64,000 nt of DNA from Marinococcus luteus (GCF_900106595.1 NZ_FNNC01000002.1:124001-188000), one strand, 5' to 3'; positions 1 to 8,913 are shown, numbered from the stretch's first letter. Notes: generated by a model from the sequence alone, not told the origin. Made by a program: numbers and translations.

Positions 1-525
1 AACAGCGGAAGAAATCAGCCCACAGCTGTCTTTTTTCTCGGCTCCACGATTGGAAACCTGGATCCAAAGGAGGCTTCGGAATTTTTAAAGAAGCTTGCTT
101 CTCACATGAAGCCGGAGGACACCCTGGTGATCGGTGTCGATTTGAAGAAGGATCCGGTCGTGCTGCACCGGGCGTACAACGACGGGGCAGGCATTACCGC
201 TTCCTTTAATAAGAATCTGCTTCACCGCCTGAACCGCGAGCTTGACGCCGGCATCAACACCAGCCATTTTGCACATGAGGCTTTTTACAACGAACGGCTC
301 GGACGGATCGAAATGCATCTACGTGCCGAAAAGCCTTCCCTGTTCTCAATTGGTGGAGAAACGTTTACGATGCGTGCCGGCGAGACTATCCATACAGAAA
401 ACAGCCGGAAGTTCACTCCGGAGAAATTTATGCACCTGGCCCGCCAGTCCTACTGGGAAACCAGCGACTGGTGGACGGACGAAAACGAATGGTTTGGCGT
501 ATTTACGCTTTCCCCTCAATTATAA
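1..525 (+). CDS. egtD: L-histidine N-alpha-methyltransferase (EgtD family), 3' end only
   Basis: C-terminal 174 codons of a SAM-dependent methyltransferase; the 5' end lies outside the window, and the frame is open from base 1. The visible part begins just before a FFLGSTIGN segment, the EgtD-family loop that binds SAM and histidine. It continues with DTLVIGVDLKKD, a hydrophilic middle and the C-terminal YWETSDWWTDENEWFGVFTL, all typical of the family. Family members trimethylate histidine to hercynine, the first step of ergothioneine synthesis. The cysteine-adding partner (EgtB) would have to lie upstream and is not visible, so the pathway is inferred. A stem-loop terminator follows the stop directly. 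Confidence 0.85.
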   Translation, partial: NSGRNQPTAVFFLGSTIGNLDPKEASEFLKKLASHMKPEDTLVIGVDLKKDPVVLHRAYNDGAGITASFNKNLLHRLNRELDAGINTSHFAHEAFYNERLGRIEMHLRAEKPSLFSIGGETFTMRAGETIHTENSRKFTPEKFMHLARQSYWETSDWWTDENEWFGVFTLSPQL

Positions 526-530
526 GCGAA

Positions 531-554
531 GCCCCCGATCCTCCGGGGGCTTTT
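531..554 (+). terminator. Intrinsic terminator after egtD
   Basis: Seven-base-pair GC stem (GCCCCCG / CGGGGGC, 6-nt loop) at 531-550 followed by TTTT. It lies between the convergent egtD and tenA genes. On the minus strand the stem is not followed by a T-run, so it mainly serves egtD. Confidence 0.8.
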
Positions 555-1225
555 CATGTCTGTGGCCAGCCTTCCAGCCGGTACGCCATTTCCCAGAACA
601 AATACTCAAACCGGGTGGTCGTTAAAAATATATTTTCAATTTTTCTTTTTTCCTCGTCGGGTTTGTTTTCTGCCAGGCGGTCGAGCATGTTAATGCACCA
701 ATCTGCCAGCTGCTGAAATTCGTCATCGCTGTACATCTGCACCCATTCGCCGTACAGCTCATGCTCCAGTGCTCCCGGCCACGTACTGAGCTTTCTCCCG
801 ATTTCTGCGTAGCTCCACATGCATGGAAGCACGGCCGCAAGCAGCTCAGCCAGACCTCCGTTCTGCCCTTCATGCAGCATATATCTTGTGTACGCAAGGG
901 TTGTCGGGGCCGGTTCTGCCTGTTCGAGCTCCTGTTCAGTGATCCCAAACTTTTTCGCATACTGGCGGTGCAGGCCCATTTCTTCATTCATGGTGACATC
1001 CATCACCTTCGCAAAAGCCCCCATCGTTTCAACGTCCTCAGCTTTAACAGCGCCAATCGCAAACAATTTTGCATATTGCACGAGATAAAGATAATCCTGA
1101 ACCATGAAATAACGAAATTTTTCCTTGTCGAGGGTTCCCCGTCCAAGCTCTTCCACAAACGGATGCGTGTGGTTCTGTTCCCACACCGGGAGCAGTTTTT
1201 CCTTTAAATCATGAGTGAATGACAT
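554..1225 (-). CDS. tenA: TenA-family aminopyrimidine aminohydrolase (thiaminase II)
   Basis: All-helical TenA/THI-4 fold protein of 223 residues. The family hydrolyses degraded thiamin aminopyrimidines to salvage HMP. Family landmarks visible are the N-terminal HPFVEELGRGTL, YFMVQDYLYL, the ALPCMWSYAEIG segment with the catalytic cysteine, and the C-terminal FEYLFWEMAY. The start at 1225 is chosen over in-frame Mets upstream because AGGAAGAGG precedes it at good distance and the protein then begins MSFTHDLKEKL as in the family. No TPP riboswitch is recognisable in its leader, which is unusual for a thiamin gene of this group. It is monocistronic and convergent with egtD. Confidence 0.92.
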   Translation of the reverse strand: MSFTHDLKEKLLPVWEQNHTHPFVEELGRGTLDKEKFRYFMVQDYLYLVQYAKLFAIGAVKAEDVETMGAFAKVMDVTMNEEMGLHRQYAKKFGITEQELEQAEPAPTTLAYTRYMLHEGQNGGLAELLAAVLPCMWSYAEIGRKLSTWPGALEHELYGEWVQMYSDDEFQQLADWCINMLDRLAENKPDEEKRKIENIFLTTTRFEYLFWEMAYRLEGWPQT

Positions 1226-1348
1226 TAACCTCTTCCTTTCCTTCATTAAGAGTCCAGTCGGCCCAATTCCAGGTGAAAGCAGCAGTTTCCCATATTCAAA
1301 CACAGTTCCTTCCCGCCGGCAACACGTGCATGAGGTAGCCCTCCACAG

Positions 1349-1367
1349 GGTATACTACAAGTATACC
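1349..1367. promoter_or_regulatory. Perfect 8-bp inverted repeat upstream of the monooxygenase
   Basis: GGTATACT-ACA-AGTATACC, a perfect dyad with a 3-nt spacer. It contains the TATACT hexamer (1351-1356), which is a plausible -10 element, and ends just before the Shine-Dalgarno of the gene at 1388. That placement suits a repressor operator (MarR, HxlR/DUF24 or TetR type). No such regulator gene is adjacent, so the cognate protein is unknown. Confidence 0.55.
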
Positions 1368-1387
1368 GAAGGGAGCGTGATGAATTC

Positions 1388-2998
1388 ATGAAAACAACGA
1401 ATACCGATGTATGCATTGTTGGGGCAGGGCCCGTAGGTTTGACTGCTGCCAATACATTAAGAGCACTCGGCATCCGCGTCCGGATTTTAGACAGAAAAAG
1501 CTCTATTTCTCCCTTTTCCAAAGCATTCGGCATCCAGGCCCGCACCCTTGAAATGCTCAGCCTGATTGGGACCCTCCGTCCCTTCCTGAAGGAAGGGTTC
1601 CCCATCACTGATGCGTCTGTACAGCCTGAAGGCAAAAGAGCTTCCAAAGCTTCCTTTGCTTCGCTCGATACGCCGTTTCCCTTCATGCTTATGCTGCCAC
1701 AGTCAGATACGGAGCATATTTTGAAGAAACAGCTCCGGGAAGTCGGCCAATTTATCGATTGGAACACCCACTGCGAGCGGATTACCCAGTACAGTGACTA
1801 CGCGGAGGTTGAATGCTACACCGAAAATGGGCAGGAATTAATCCGCGCCTCTTATGTAATCGGCTGCGATGGTCCTCACAGTACTGTCCGGGAAAACATG
1901 AACGTTTCCTTTCCGGGCGGCAAGCATGAAACAATCTACTTTTTAGGGGACGTTACGGTGGAAGGGATTTCACTTTCCAACGACATTTCCACATTTATTA
2001 CCGAGCGCGGCGTAGCTGCTTTCTTTCCATTTCGTGATGAGACGTACCGGGTAATCACGATTGATCATGCCGAACAGAACCGTGAACACCGGGATGATCT
2101 CCCTCTTGAAGATCTCGAAAAAAGCGTACAGCGTATTACCCAGCAGCCAGTACATTTCACCAGCGCCTCCTGGCTGTCCCAGTTTGGCACCTCCCACCAC
2201 CAGGCTGATGCTTACCGGGATAAGCGGCTGTTTCTTGCTGGGGATGCCGCCCATCTGCACAGCCCGTTCGGCGGCCAGGGTATGAACCTCGGCATGCAGG
2301 ACGCAGTCAACCTCTGCTGGAAATTGGCGTGGGTGCTGCGCGGTCATTCAGATCCTGCCCTGCTCGATACGTATGAAGAAGAACGGTACGCGGTCGGACG
2401 CAAGACCATTCGAATGACAAATACGGCAATGCAGGTAATGACCCGCTCCCACACCCTTATTCCACGCCTCCTGGCTAACCCTGTCAGTATGCTGAGCAAA
2501 AGCAGTTCGCTGCAGCGCCAGCTGACCCAGCGCCTCGCCAATATTGACATCAGCTATCAGAACAGGGCTTCGTTTGCGAAATTCCAGCACCAGGGAGAAA
2601 TGATTCCTGCCGGGTCCCGGGCTGCGCCGGCACGCGTTCTTACGGAAGAAGGAGAACACGCAGATGTAATGGATTTTCTGCACATCCAGCAGTTTACCTG
2701 CCTGTTTTATATCGAAGACGAGCAGGAACTTCATCAGCTCGACGAAAGTATCCAGGAGGTGCGCCGGCAGTATGGCCCTTCCATTCTCATTCTCGTTGTT
2801 CAGCGCAAAGGCATACTCCGGGTCTCCAAGCCGAATATCCACCATCTGTTTGATTACCGCCGCGATCTTGCCGTCAAATGGAAGCTGCCAACGTTTTCGG
2901 CTGTGCTCATACGTCCGGACGGCTATGTTGCTTTTGCCGAGCACCCGGTACGTACCGGACGATTGATGAGAAAAATTCACACCGCTTTATACCAGTAG
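1388..2998 (+). CDS. FAD-dependent aromatic monooxygenase (PheA/TfdB/UbiH-like)
   Basis: A 536-residue flavoprotein hydroxylase of the FAD_binding_3 family, which uses NAD(P)H and O2 to hydroxylate phenol-like aromatic rings. Three fingerprints are complete: the N-terminal Rossmann motif IVGAGPVGLTAAN (residues 10-22), the middle DG motif CDGPHSTVRE (about 160), and the GD motif FLAGDAAHLHSPFGGQGMN (about 280-300). The last 150 residues fit the thioredoxin-like C-terminal domain of phenol 2-monooxygenases. A GGGAG ribosome site lies upstream of the ATG. The gene stands alone behind a perfect operator-like dyad, so it is probably inducible. The substrate cannot be read from sequence. Confidence 0.88.
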   Translation: MKTTNTDVCIVGAGPVGLTAANTLRALGIRVRILDRKSSISPFSKAFGIQARTLEMLSLIGTLRPFLKEGFPITDASVQPEGKRASKASFASLDTPFPFMLMLPQSDTEHILKKQLREVGQFIDWNTHCERITQYSDYAEVECYTENGQELIRASYVIGCDGPHSTVRENMNVSFPGGKHETIYFLGDVTVEGISLSNDISTFITERGVAAFFPFRDETYRVITIDHAEQNREHRDDLPLEDLEKSVQRITQQPVHFTSASWLSQFGTSHHQADAYRDKRLFLAGDAAHLHSPFGGQGMNLGMQDAVNLCWKLAWVLRGHSDPALLDTYEEERYAVGRKTIRMTNTAMQVMTRSHTLIPRLLANPVSMLSKSSSLQRQLTQRLANIDISYQNRASFAKFQHQGEMIPAGSRAAPARVLTEEGEHADVMDFLHIQQFTCLFYIEDEQELHQLDESIQEVRRQYGPSILILVVQRKGILRVSKPNIHHLFDYRRDLAVKWKLPTFSAVLIRPDGYVAFAEHPVRTGRLMRKIHTALYQ

Positions 2999-3053
2999 CT
3001 TCTTGCATCCGTACTCCGTTTTCCGGCCGGCTGTGGGTAATTTCCGAAGCATT

Positions 3054-3245
3054 TCAAGGATTGTCCACAAGCCGGTGTTTCATTTTAGTGAATTGTCTGT
3101 CAGCAATACCTTCAATCGAAGCAGGAGCTTCGATTATTTTTATTTCCTTCCCCTTACTGCCCAGCTCAAACGCCGTTCTTACTGCTGAAATAAAACGATG
3201 ATTTCTTTTCAGGAATGTGCTGAAAGCTGTGGACAAATGCTCCAT
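3054..3245 (-). CDS. Possible small protein downstream of the GrpB gene (63 aa, unrecognised)
   Basis: The stretch 2999-3320 has no clear gene. On the minus strand the GrpB-family frame stays open after its stop for another 88 codons, ending at 3054, and an ATG at 3245 gives a 63-residue reading frame. The composition looks protein-like (EHLSTAFSTFLKRNHRF, then KGKEIKIIEAPASIEGI), but the ribosome site (GAAGAG) is weak and I recognise no family. It could be a small gene, a decayed extension or chance. Confidence 0.25.
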   Translation of the reverse strand: MEHLSTAFSTFLKRNHRFISAVRTAFELGSKGKEIKIIEAPASIEGIADRQFTKMKHRLVDNP

Positions 3246-3320
3246 AATCTCTTCAATTCCTGAATCCAGCTGAAAACAATCCCCATTGTGTATATGTCTG
3301 TGGACGGTTTTGTCATTCTT

Positions 3321-3848
3321 TTAAAAATCGTCAGCTTCTTCTTCTGTTCGTTTCCAGCAGATGGCCTCCTGTTCGAGCTTCTGCACGACGGCATGCTTTT
3401 CGTTCATATATTCAGATGGGCTGTGCGGGTGGCGTTCTGCCGCCTGTTTTTTAATGATTTCATATTCCTCCGCTTTTGCCGGGAAAGACCGTAAATAATC
3501 GCGGAAGGCAAGGTGGCGCCCGCTCCCTTCGCTTTCTTTTTCAAATACGTGCACGTGAAAGCGACGAACATGTTCCCCTTTATAATAAAAAGCCCTTCCC
3601 TCAATACCGTGCTCTCCTTTCCCCGTATATCCGATCCCTTCAAGACGGTCTTCGGTCCACAAAGAAAGCTCCGGGGTTTCAATCAGAATATCGATGACTG
3701 GCTTTGCCGCAAGGCCCGGAATGCTCGTGCTTCCTATATGGTAAATATGATCTCCCGGACTTCCGGCTTCAAGCTCCAGCAGCTTTCGTTCATGGTAAAA
3801 ATAGTCCTGCCACTCCTTTTGCCACGGCACGATCTGTATCGTTCGCAT
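3321..3848 (-). CDS. GrpB family (UPF0157) nucleotidyltransferase-like protein
   Basis: A 175-residue protein of the GrpB/UPF0157 family, which has a nucleotidyltransferase-like fold and no settled biochemical role. Diagnostic segments are IVPWQKEWQDYF near the N-terminus, HIGSTSIPGLAAKPVIDILI (about residues 38-57) and HVHVFEKES. The start is set at 3848, where AAGGAG lies seven bases upstream; an in-frame ATG six codons earlier has no ribosome site. It is transcribed on the same strand as the aldehyde dehydrogenase but separated from it by a terminator. Confidence 0.88.
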   Translation of the reverse strand: MRTIQIVPWQKEWQDYFYHERKLLELEAGSPGDHIYHIGSTSIPGLAAKPVIDILIETPELSLWTEDRLEGIGYTGKGEHGIEGRAFYYKGEHVRRFHVHVFEKESEGSGRHLAFRDYLRSFPAKAEEYEIIKKQAAERHPHSPSEYMNEKHAVVQKLEQEAICWKRTEEEADDF

Positions 3849-3894
3849 CGGGTCACTCCTTTTCAAAAATCTTTGCTTTACTTAAACTTTAGCA

Positions 3895-3926
3895 TAAAAA
3901 AACTGCCCTGGAAGCCTCCAGGACAG
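3895..3926 (-). terminator. Intrinsic terminator after the aldehyde dehydrogenase
   Basis: Hairpin at 3903-3926 (CTGTCCTGG... paired with ...CCAGGGCAG on the minus strand, one mismatch), followed on the minus strand by a run of seven T. It ends the aldehyde dehydrogenase transcript before the GrpB-family gene. Confidence 0.8.
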
Positions 3927-3940
3927 CTGCTTGATTTCGT

Positions 3941-5419
3941 TTATTCGGGAATATACGGCAGATCCCGCATTTTCGGTACGTTGATTACGTGAGGGGTCAC
4001 GTAGCCGAGAAGGCCTTCTTTGCCGTATTCGCGGCCGATGCCGGACTGCTTGACTCCGCCGAATGGATAGCGGACATCGAGTCCCTGCACAGCAGCGGTA
4101 TTGACCATCGTAGTGCCTGCTTCAATGCGGGCTGCCACTTCGATGGCATGATTCTCTTCTCCCCATACCGAGCTTGTGAGGCCGTAAATGCTGTCGTTCG
4201 CCATTTTCACCGCTTCATCCACCGTATCGTACGGTACAATCGGCACGGTCGGTCCAAACTGTTCTTCTTTCACAATGTCGTCCTGCTGGTCAGCGCCAAG
4301 CACCAGGGTCGGCTGCAGGAAGTGCCCCTGTTCAAACAGCTCGTTATCCACAATATGGCCCAGCGGGATAACATCCGCGCCTTTTTCAGCCGCATTATCC
4401 ACAAGATTTTTCACAAAATCCAGCTGCTGCTTGTTGTTGAGCGGTCCGGTCGTGACCTGTTCATCAAACGGACTGCCGATTTTCACCCATTTATTGGCTG
4501 CTTCCTGATACTTTTCCACAAACTCATTGTACAGGGTGCGCGGTACATAGATGCGTTTAGCGATCATACATATCTGGCCGGCGGTCAGGAAGTTGGAGAT
4601 AACCATGCGGCGCATCGCGCGCTCATCGTTTACGTCAAAGTCCGGCAGCACTACAGCGGCATCGTTGCCACCGAGCTCAAGCGTCATATCCTTGATCGTA
4701 TCCGCCGCCGATTTCATAATTTTCTTCGCTGTTTCCGTACCGCCTGTGAAAGCAATTTTATCCACATGTTCATTGGAGGTAAGCTCTACGCCGACCTCAG
4801 CTTCACCGTGGACGAGATTCAGCACCCCGTCCGGAAATTCACCCGCAATCATTTCAACCACCAGGCTGACCGCATGCGGAGCAAACGGACTCGGCTTTGA
4901 AACGACTGTATTTCCTGTCAAAATCGCCGGAGCAATCTTAATGGTGGACAGCGCAATCGGATAGTTCCACGGACTGATGGCGGATACTACGCCCACCGGC
5001 TCCTGGCGGACGATTGTTTTACCGCCCTCGCCTTCGTCCACCTGATCGGCGATTGTTTCTTTGACCGTCTGGCAGGCGTATTCCATCCACATGATCGAAA
5101 CCGCCATTTCACCCTCTGCATCATAAACCGGCTTGCCGTGTTCCTCCGCAAGCGTTTCAGCAAGCTCCGGCGTGCGGTCCTTCAGTGTTTGAATGGCCCG
5201 TTCCATCCGCTCGATTCGCTCTTCTACCGATACTTCCTTCCAGGCAGGAAAAGCAGCACGGGCTGCTTCAATGGCTTCCTTTGCCTGCCCAGTCGTCGTT
5301 TTCGGCACGTATGCCACAATTTTTTGCGGGTCTGCCGGGTTTTCCCGTTCCATATATTCGTCGGCGTCCACTCTTTTTCCGTTAATCCATGCGTATAATG
5401 TTACTGATTCGTCTGCCAT
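3941..5419 (-). CDS. NAD(P)-dependent aldehyde dehydrogenase
   Basis: A full-length 492-residue aldehyde dehydrogenase superfamily member. The general base Glu is in ELGG (about residue 248) and the nucleophile Cys is in GQIC (about 284); SPWNYP (about 149-154) and the FTGGTETAKK cofactor segment are also present. It oxidises an aldehyde to the acid; the best superfamily fit is the succinate-semialdehyde/aromatic aldehyde group, but specificity is not readable. The start has AAGGGGGAG upstream. It lies 94 bases downstream of the helicase gene on the same strand with no clear terminator between them, so co-transcription is possible. Confidence 0.92.
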   Translation of the reverse strand: MADESVTLYAWINGKRVDADEYMERENPADPQKIVAYVPKTTTGQAKEAIEAARAAFPAWKEVSVEERIERMERAIQTLKDRTPELAETLAEEHGKPVYDAEGEMAVSIMWMEYACQTVKETIADQVDEGEGGKTIVRQEPVGVVSAISPWNYPIALSTIKIAPAILTGNTVVSKPSPFAPHAVSLVVEMIAGEFPDGVLNLVHGEAEVGVELTSNEHVDKIAFTGGTETAKKIMKSAADTIKDMTLELGGNDAAVVLPDFDVNDERAMRRMVISNFLTAGQICMIAKRIYVPRTLYNEFVEKYQEAANKWVKIGSPFDEQVTTGPLNNKQQLDFVKNLVDNAAEKGADVIPLGHIVDNELFEQGHFLQPTLVLGADQQDDIVKEEQFGPTVPIVPYDTVDEAVKMANDSIYGLTSSVWGEENHAIEVAARIEAGTTMVNTAAVQGLDVRYPFGGVKQSGIGREYGKEGLLGYVTPHVINVPKMRDLPYIPE

Positions 5420-5513
5420 TCCTAGCTCCCCCTTAGAAACATTTTTATCTCTGGATTCATCGTAGCCTGCACCACGTGATTATTCAACTATTTCGCTGAG
5501 GCAGCTGCAGGCA

Positions 5514-7739
5514 TTACTTTTTAATTACCTGTTTGGTGCCGGGCACCATTTTCCCTTTACACATCGGGCACTCTTTTTCCGTTTCCTCAGGAGCTTCAGA
5601 CATACGTATCCAGGCCGGACACATCGCTTCTTCACAGACGAGCGCATCGATGGTTTCCGTTTCCTGCTTTTCCCCGGTATGTGTTTCCCCTGGAAAGGCT
5701 TCGAGCAGAAAGCGCGACACTTCAACCTCCTTGCCGCGGTAAAAGGCCGGCGAGCTGATGCACAGCTTCTGCTTCGCCCGCGTAATCGCTACATATGCGA
5801 GCCGCCGCTCTTCCTCGAGCGCCTGGGTCTGTTTATTTTCCGCTTTTTCACCGTATAACAGGTCCTTCATCCGGTCGGCCTTTAACGCAGAGTCATGCGG
5901 CATAATCGTTTCTGACGCACCGATGACGTACACGACCGGAAACTCCATGCCTTTGGCCCGGTGGATCGTCATCAGCGAAACGTGGTTCGCATCAGGGTCC
6001 TTCTCGCGCTCCTTCATCTCGCGGAACGTCCGGAGCATATCGTCGACAAAATATACGAAGGACGACACACTCTCAAACCGTTTGGCCGAGGATTCCAATT
6101 CGTCGAGGGTTTCTTTTAACGTTTCCTTTTTCATGCTTACCTGCTGTTCATCCGCCTCCAGGTAGCCATCGTAAAACTGGCGCCGCATCTGGCGGATGGC
6201 CGTTTCCGGGCGTCTTTCCTTCAGCTTCTGAATCATGCTCTGCCGCTCCTCCACCTTTTTACGCTGAAATGGGCGGATGCCTGGCATGTCTGTTAAATGA
6301 AGCAGCGGTTCGCTGCGGGGTGAAAATACTTCCTGCTCTTTAATGTGCCGCATGCCGCGTTCTCGGGAGATAAATAAAGTCGGCACGACCTCGGGCATCG
6401 CCTCCACCAGCGTCGGGTTCAGGCTCAGCCGCAGATAGTCCATCATGGCTTTCACCGGCCACTGTTCGTAAAACATCTGGTTGCCGAGGGAATGGTGCAC
6501 AAACGGAACGTCCTGGGCGGTCAGCTGCTCAAAGATGGCACGGCTGACGCTGATCGTCCGGTGCAGTACGGCCATATCCCGCCACTCGCATTCTCCCTCT
6601 GCCACAGCACGCTTCATGTCTGCCACCACCTGCTCCGCTTCTTCGTCGGTGGAGGCGGCGCGGAAATAAAACGGAGATGAAGCTTCCGCATTCATAACCT
6701 GAAGGGTTTTTGTTTTTCGCTGTTTATTATGGCGCACCACTTCATTTCCAAGGCCGGCGATGGCTTTATGGGAACGGTAGTTGACATCGAGCACAATCGT
6801 CTGTGCTTCCGGGTACTTCTGGTCAAACTCCAGAATGAATTCATGCCGGGCCCCGTTAAACGAATAAATCGTCTGGTCGTCATCACCCACAACAAACAAA
6901 TTGCGGTGCTTTTCCACAATCATCTGCACCAGCCTGTACTGAAGATAGTTGGTATCCTGAAATTCATCGACCATTACGTACTCAAACCGGTCCTGCAGCT
7001 GCTGCAGAAAAACCGGGTCCTCGTCCATCAATGCCTTGGCTTTCATTAAAATATCGTCAAAATCAATATAATTGCGCTCGAGCTTCCAGTCTTCATACGC
7101 CTGGCAGATACGTTTTAACTGCTTCTGGCTCGTTTCTTTTTCAGGAAGATCCGCGACGGCGGTATCATTCATTTTATGATAGGACAGAAAGGATAAGACC
7201 GCCTCCGGCTGATAGACGTCTTCAAGGCCCATGTCCTTCATCAAAAGCTTAACGGCCAGCTGTTTTTTCCGCTCGCTTGAAACAATTTCCTGGCGGATTC
7301 CGTGACGCCGGAGCAGAAGCAGGAAAAAGGCGTGGAACGTACGCACCTGCAGATTGCTGGCTGTTTCACCGACACCCGGCAGATTCATCACTCTCGTTTT
7401 CATTTCTTCCGCTGCTTTTTTTGTAAATGTGATCAGCAGAACGGATTCTGCCGGCACCTGCTTGACGGCCATTAAATAGCCGGCCCGGCAGACGAGCACC
7501 GAGGTTTTTCCCGACCCGGCACCTGCAAGCGCAAGCAGCGGACCGCTGCCAAAGCGTACGGCTTCAATCTGGGCTTCGTTCAAAAAAATACCGTCCGCTT
7601 CAAGCGAACGAAAATAAAAGGCATCGGATTCCTGATCCGACACGAGCTCTTTGCTTGTTGTAGCTTTAGCGATTGCTGCATATGGTACTTCTTCTCCGCT
7701 TACACCGAAGGGAGTCGAATAAAAAGAAAATTCCCGCAT
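5514..7739 (-). CDS. UvrD/PcrA-like superfamily 1 ATP-dependent DNA helicase with a C-terminal Cys4 motif
   Basis: A 741-residue SF1A helicase. Walker A is LALAGAGSGKTS (near residue 75), motif II is MVDEFQDTN, motif III GDDDQTIYSFNGA, motif IV region DVNYRS, motif V TIHRAKGMEFPVVYV, motif VI EERRLAYVAITRAK. Length and layout resemble the Bacillus YjcD branch rather than PcrA. The C-terminus holds two cysteine pairs (CEEAMC and CPMC) spaced like a zinc ribbon. The start at ATG 7739 is chosen for the GGTGAG upstream; a GTG at 7790 is an alternative. A role in DNA repair or recombination is inferred from family. Confidence 0.92.
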   Translation of the reverse strand: MREFSFYSTPFGVSGEEVPYAAIAKATTSKELVSDQESDAFYFRSLEADGIFLNEAQIEAVRFGSGPLLALAGAGSGKTSVLVCRAGYLMAVKQVPAESVLLITFTKKAAEEMKTRVMNLPGVGETASNLQVRTFHAFFLLLLRRHGIRQEIVSSERKKQLAVKLLMKDMGLEDVYQPEAVLSFLSYHKMNDTAVADLPEKETSQKQLKRICQAYEDWKLERNYIDFDDILMKAKALMDEDPVFLQQLQDRFEYVMVDEFQDTNYLQYRLVQMIVEKHRNLFVVGDDDQTIYSFNGARHEFILEFDQKYPEAQTIVLDVNYRSHKAIAGLGNEVVRHNKQRKTKTLQVMNAEASSPFYFRAASTDEEAEQVVADMKRAVAEGECEWRDMAVLHRTISVSRAIFEQLTAQDVPFVHHSLGNQMFYEQWPVKAMMDYLRLSLNPTLVEAMPEVVPTLFISRERGMRHIKEQEVFSPRSEPLLHLTDMPGIRPFQRKKVEERQSMIQKLKERRPETAIRQMRRQFYDGYLEADEQQVSMKKETLKETLDELESSAKRFESVSSFVYFVDDMLRTFREMKEREKDPDANHVSLMTIHRAKGMEFPVVYVIGASETIMPHDSALKADRMKDLLYGEKAENKQTQALEEERRLAYVAITRAKQKLCISSPAFYRGKEVEVSRFLLEAFPGETHTGEKQETETIDALVCEEAMCPAWIRMSEAPEETEKECPMCKGKMVPGTKQVIKK

Positions 7740-7815
7740 AAATTTCTCACCGTTTCTGTTGGATTGAGTATGTTTATTATAAATCGGCACAGCCCCTCTT
7801 GTATAGAGCAGGCAG

Positions 7816-8817
7816 TCACGGTCTGGCGAGCATTATTTTTCCGCCACCGCTGAATCTTTCGCTCTCATAATCCTGTAATGCCTGCCGTACCTGAACGAGC
7901 GGATACGTATGCCGGGCGTGCGGCACCACGATCTGCCCGCTTTCCACCATCTGAAAAAGTGTTTGAAATACCTGCTGAAAGCGTGCGTCGGAGACTGAAG
8001 CATTCCAGTGCCTCAGATGAAACATCGCCCCCTTCACTCCCAGCGTTTCCGTAATATACGGCCAGTCGAGCGGCTTCCCTGAGAGAAGGCCGAGGGCTAA
8101 AAGCGTTTTGTCCGGCTTAACAGTCCGGGCGAGAGCTGTTCCTGCCTCTCCTCCGATCATATCAACGGCTGCCTCTGCTTTCTCCCCCTGCATGCCCTCA
8201 GTCAGCCGGCGCTCTTCTTCTCCCTCCCCGGCTGCAATTATTTTTTCTGCTCCCAGTTGCATCAGCTCGTTTATTACCGCTTTTCGTCGCACAAGGCCCA
8301 CTACGCGAATATTCATCCGGGAGGCCAGTTGAATCAGAAGCCTTCCCATCACAGAATTAGCCGCGTTGATGACAAGCACCCCGCCGGAAAAAATCTTCAG
8401 CTTTTCGGTTAAAAGAACGTACGCCGTCACCGGGTTGATGTACATTTGGGCGGCTGTTTCGTCAGAAACGTTCTCCGGTACCGGCACGGCTAACGCTGCC
8501 GGCGCATGAACCAGCGACTGCCATGTGCCTCCGCCCCGCAGCGGCAGCACACGCTTTCCTATCACTGCCCTGCCCACTCCTGCTCCAATCCGTTCGACCA
8601 CCCCGACACCTTCGTAGCCGGGCACGAGCGGAAGCGTTACCCGGTGGGCGTAACGCCCGTAAATGGGGATGAGATCCGAGGGGTTGACCGGAGTCAGACG
8701 CATCCGCACTTCCACGTCGCCGGCTTTCAGCTCCTTTTTTGCTTCCTCCCTGATGCAGACTTGTTCAGACGGTGTCCCAAACGCACCGACGTATGCTTTT
8801 ATGTTGACAGGCCCCAT
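7816..8817 (-). CDS. MDR-superfamily zinc-independent oxidoreductase (quinone/enoyl reductase-like)
   Basis: A 333-residue medium-chain dehydrogenase/reductase. The GroES-like N-terminal half carries VNPSDLIPIYGRY and PLVPGYEGVGVVERIG; the nucleotide-binding half carries VLVINAANSVMGRLLIQLAS, where the usual AxxGxxG glycine motif is altered to NSVMG. No structural zinc cysteine cluster is present, which fits the quinone oxidoreductase and trans-2-enoyl-CoA reductase branch. GGAGGGAAAGG precedes the ATG. It is transcribed away from the two-component system at 8945; substrate unknown. Confidence 0.87.
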   Translation of the reverse strand: MGPVNIKAYVGAFGTPSEQVCIREEAKKELKAGDVEVRMRLTPVNPSDLIPIYGRYAHRVTLPLVPGYEGVGVVERIGAGVGRAVIGKRVLPLRGGGTWQSLVHAPAALAVPVPENVSDETAAQMYINPVTAYVLLTEKLKIFSGGVLVINAANSVMGRLLIQLASRMNIRVVGLVRRKAVINELMQLGAEKIIAAGEGEEERRLTEGMQGEKAEAAVDMIGGEAGTALARTVKPDKTLLALGLLSGKPLDWPYITETLGVKGAMFHLRHWNASVSDARFQQVFQTLFQMVESGQIVVPHARHTYPLVQVRQALQDYESERFSGGGKIMLARP

Positions 8818-8899
8818 CCTTTCCCTCCTATATGCAATTGCCGCTCTGTCTGCGATATGCTACTCTTTGAACAACCCGTATTTTTAGTTGCTCACTTTA

Positions 8900-8913
8900 T
8901 GAAAGCGTTCTCC
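8900..8913 (+). promoter_or_regulatory. cre-like box (CcpA) upstream of the CitA-type sensor kinase
   Basis: TGAAAGCGTTCTCC matches the cre consensus TGWAANCGNTNWCA at 13 of 14 positions (last base differs). It lies 31 bases before the annotated start of the sensor kinase, a position suited to roadblock or promoter-overlap repression. A perfect cre box also precedes the transporter genes this system probably controls. Confidence 0.5.

Noticed and set aside
1226-1348. TPP riboswitch before tenA
   Set aside because: I looked for the CTGAGA and ACCTGATC-type conserved segments in the leader and found none.
3989-4900. 303-codon plus-strand frame opposite the aldehyde dehydrogenase
   Set aside because: Cys/His/Phe-rich antisense shadow; the dehydrogenase has all its catalytic motifs on the other strand.
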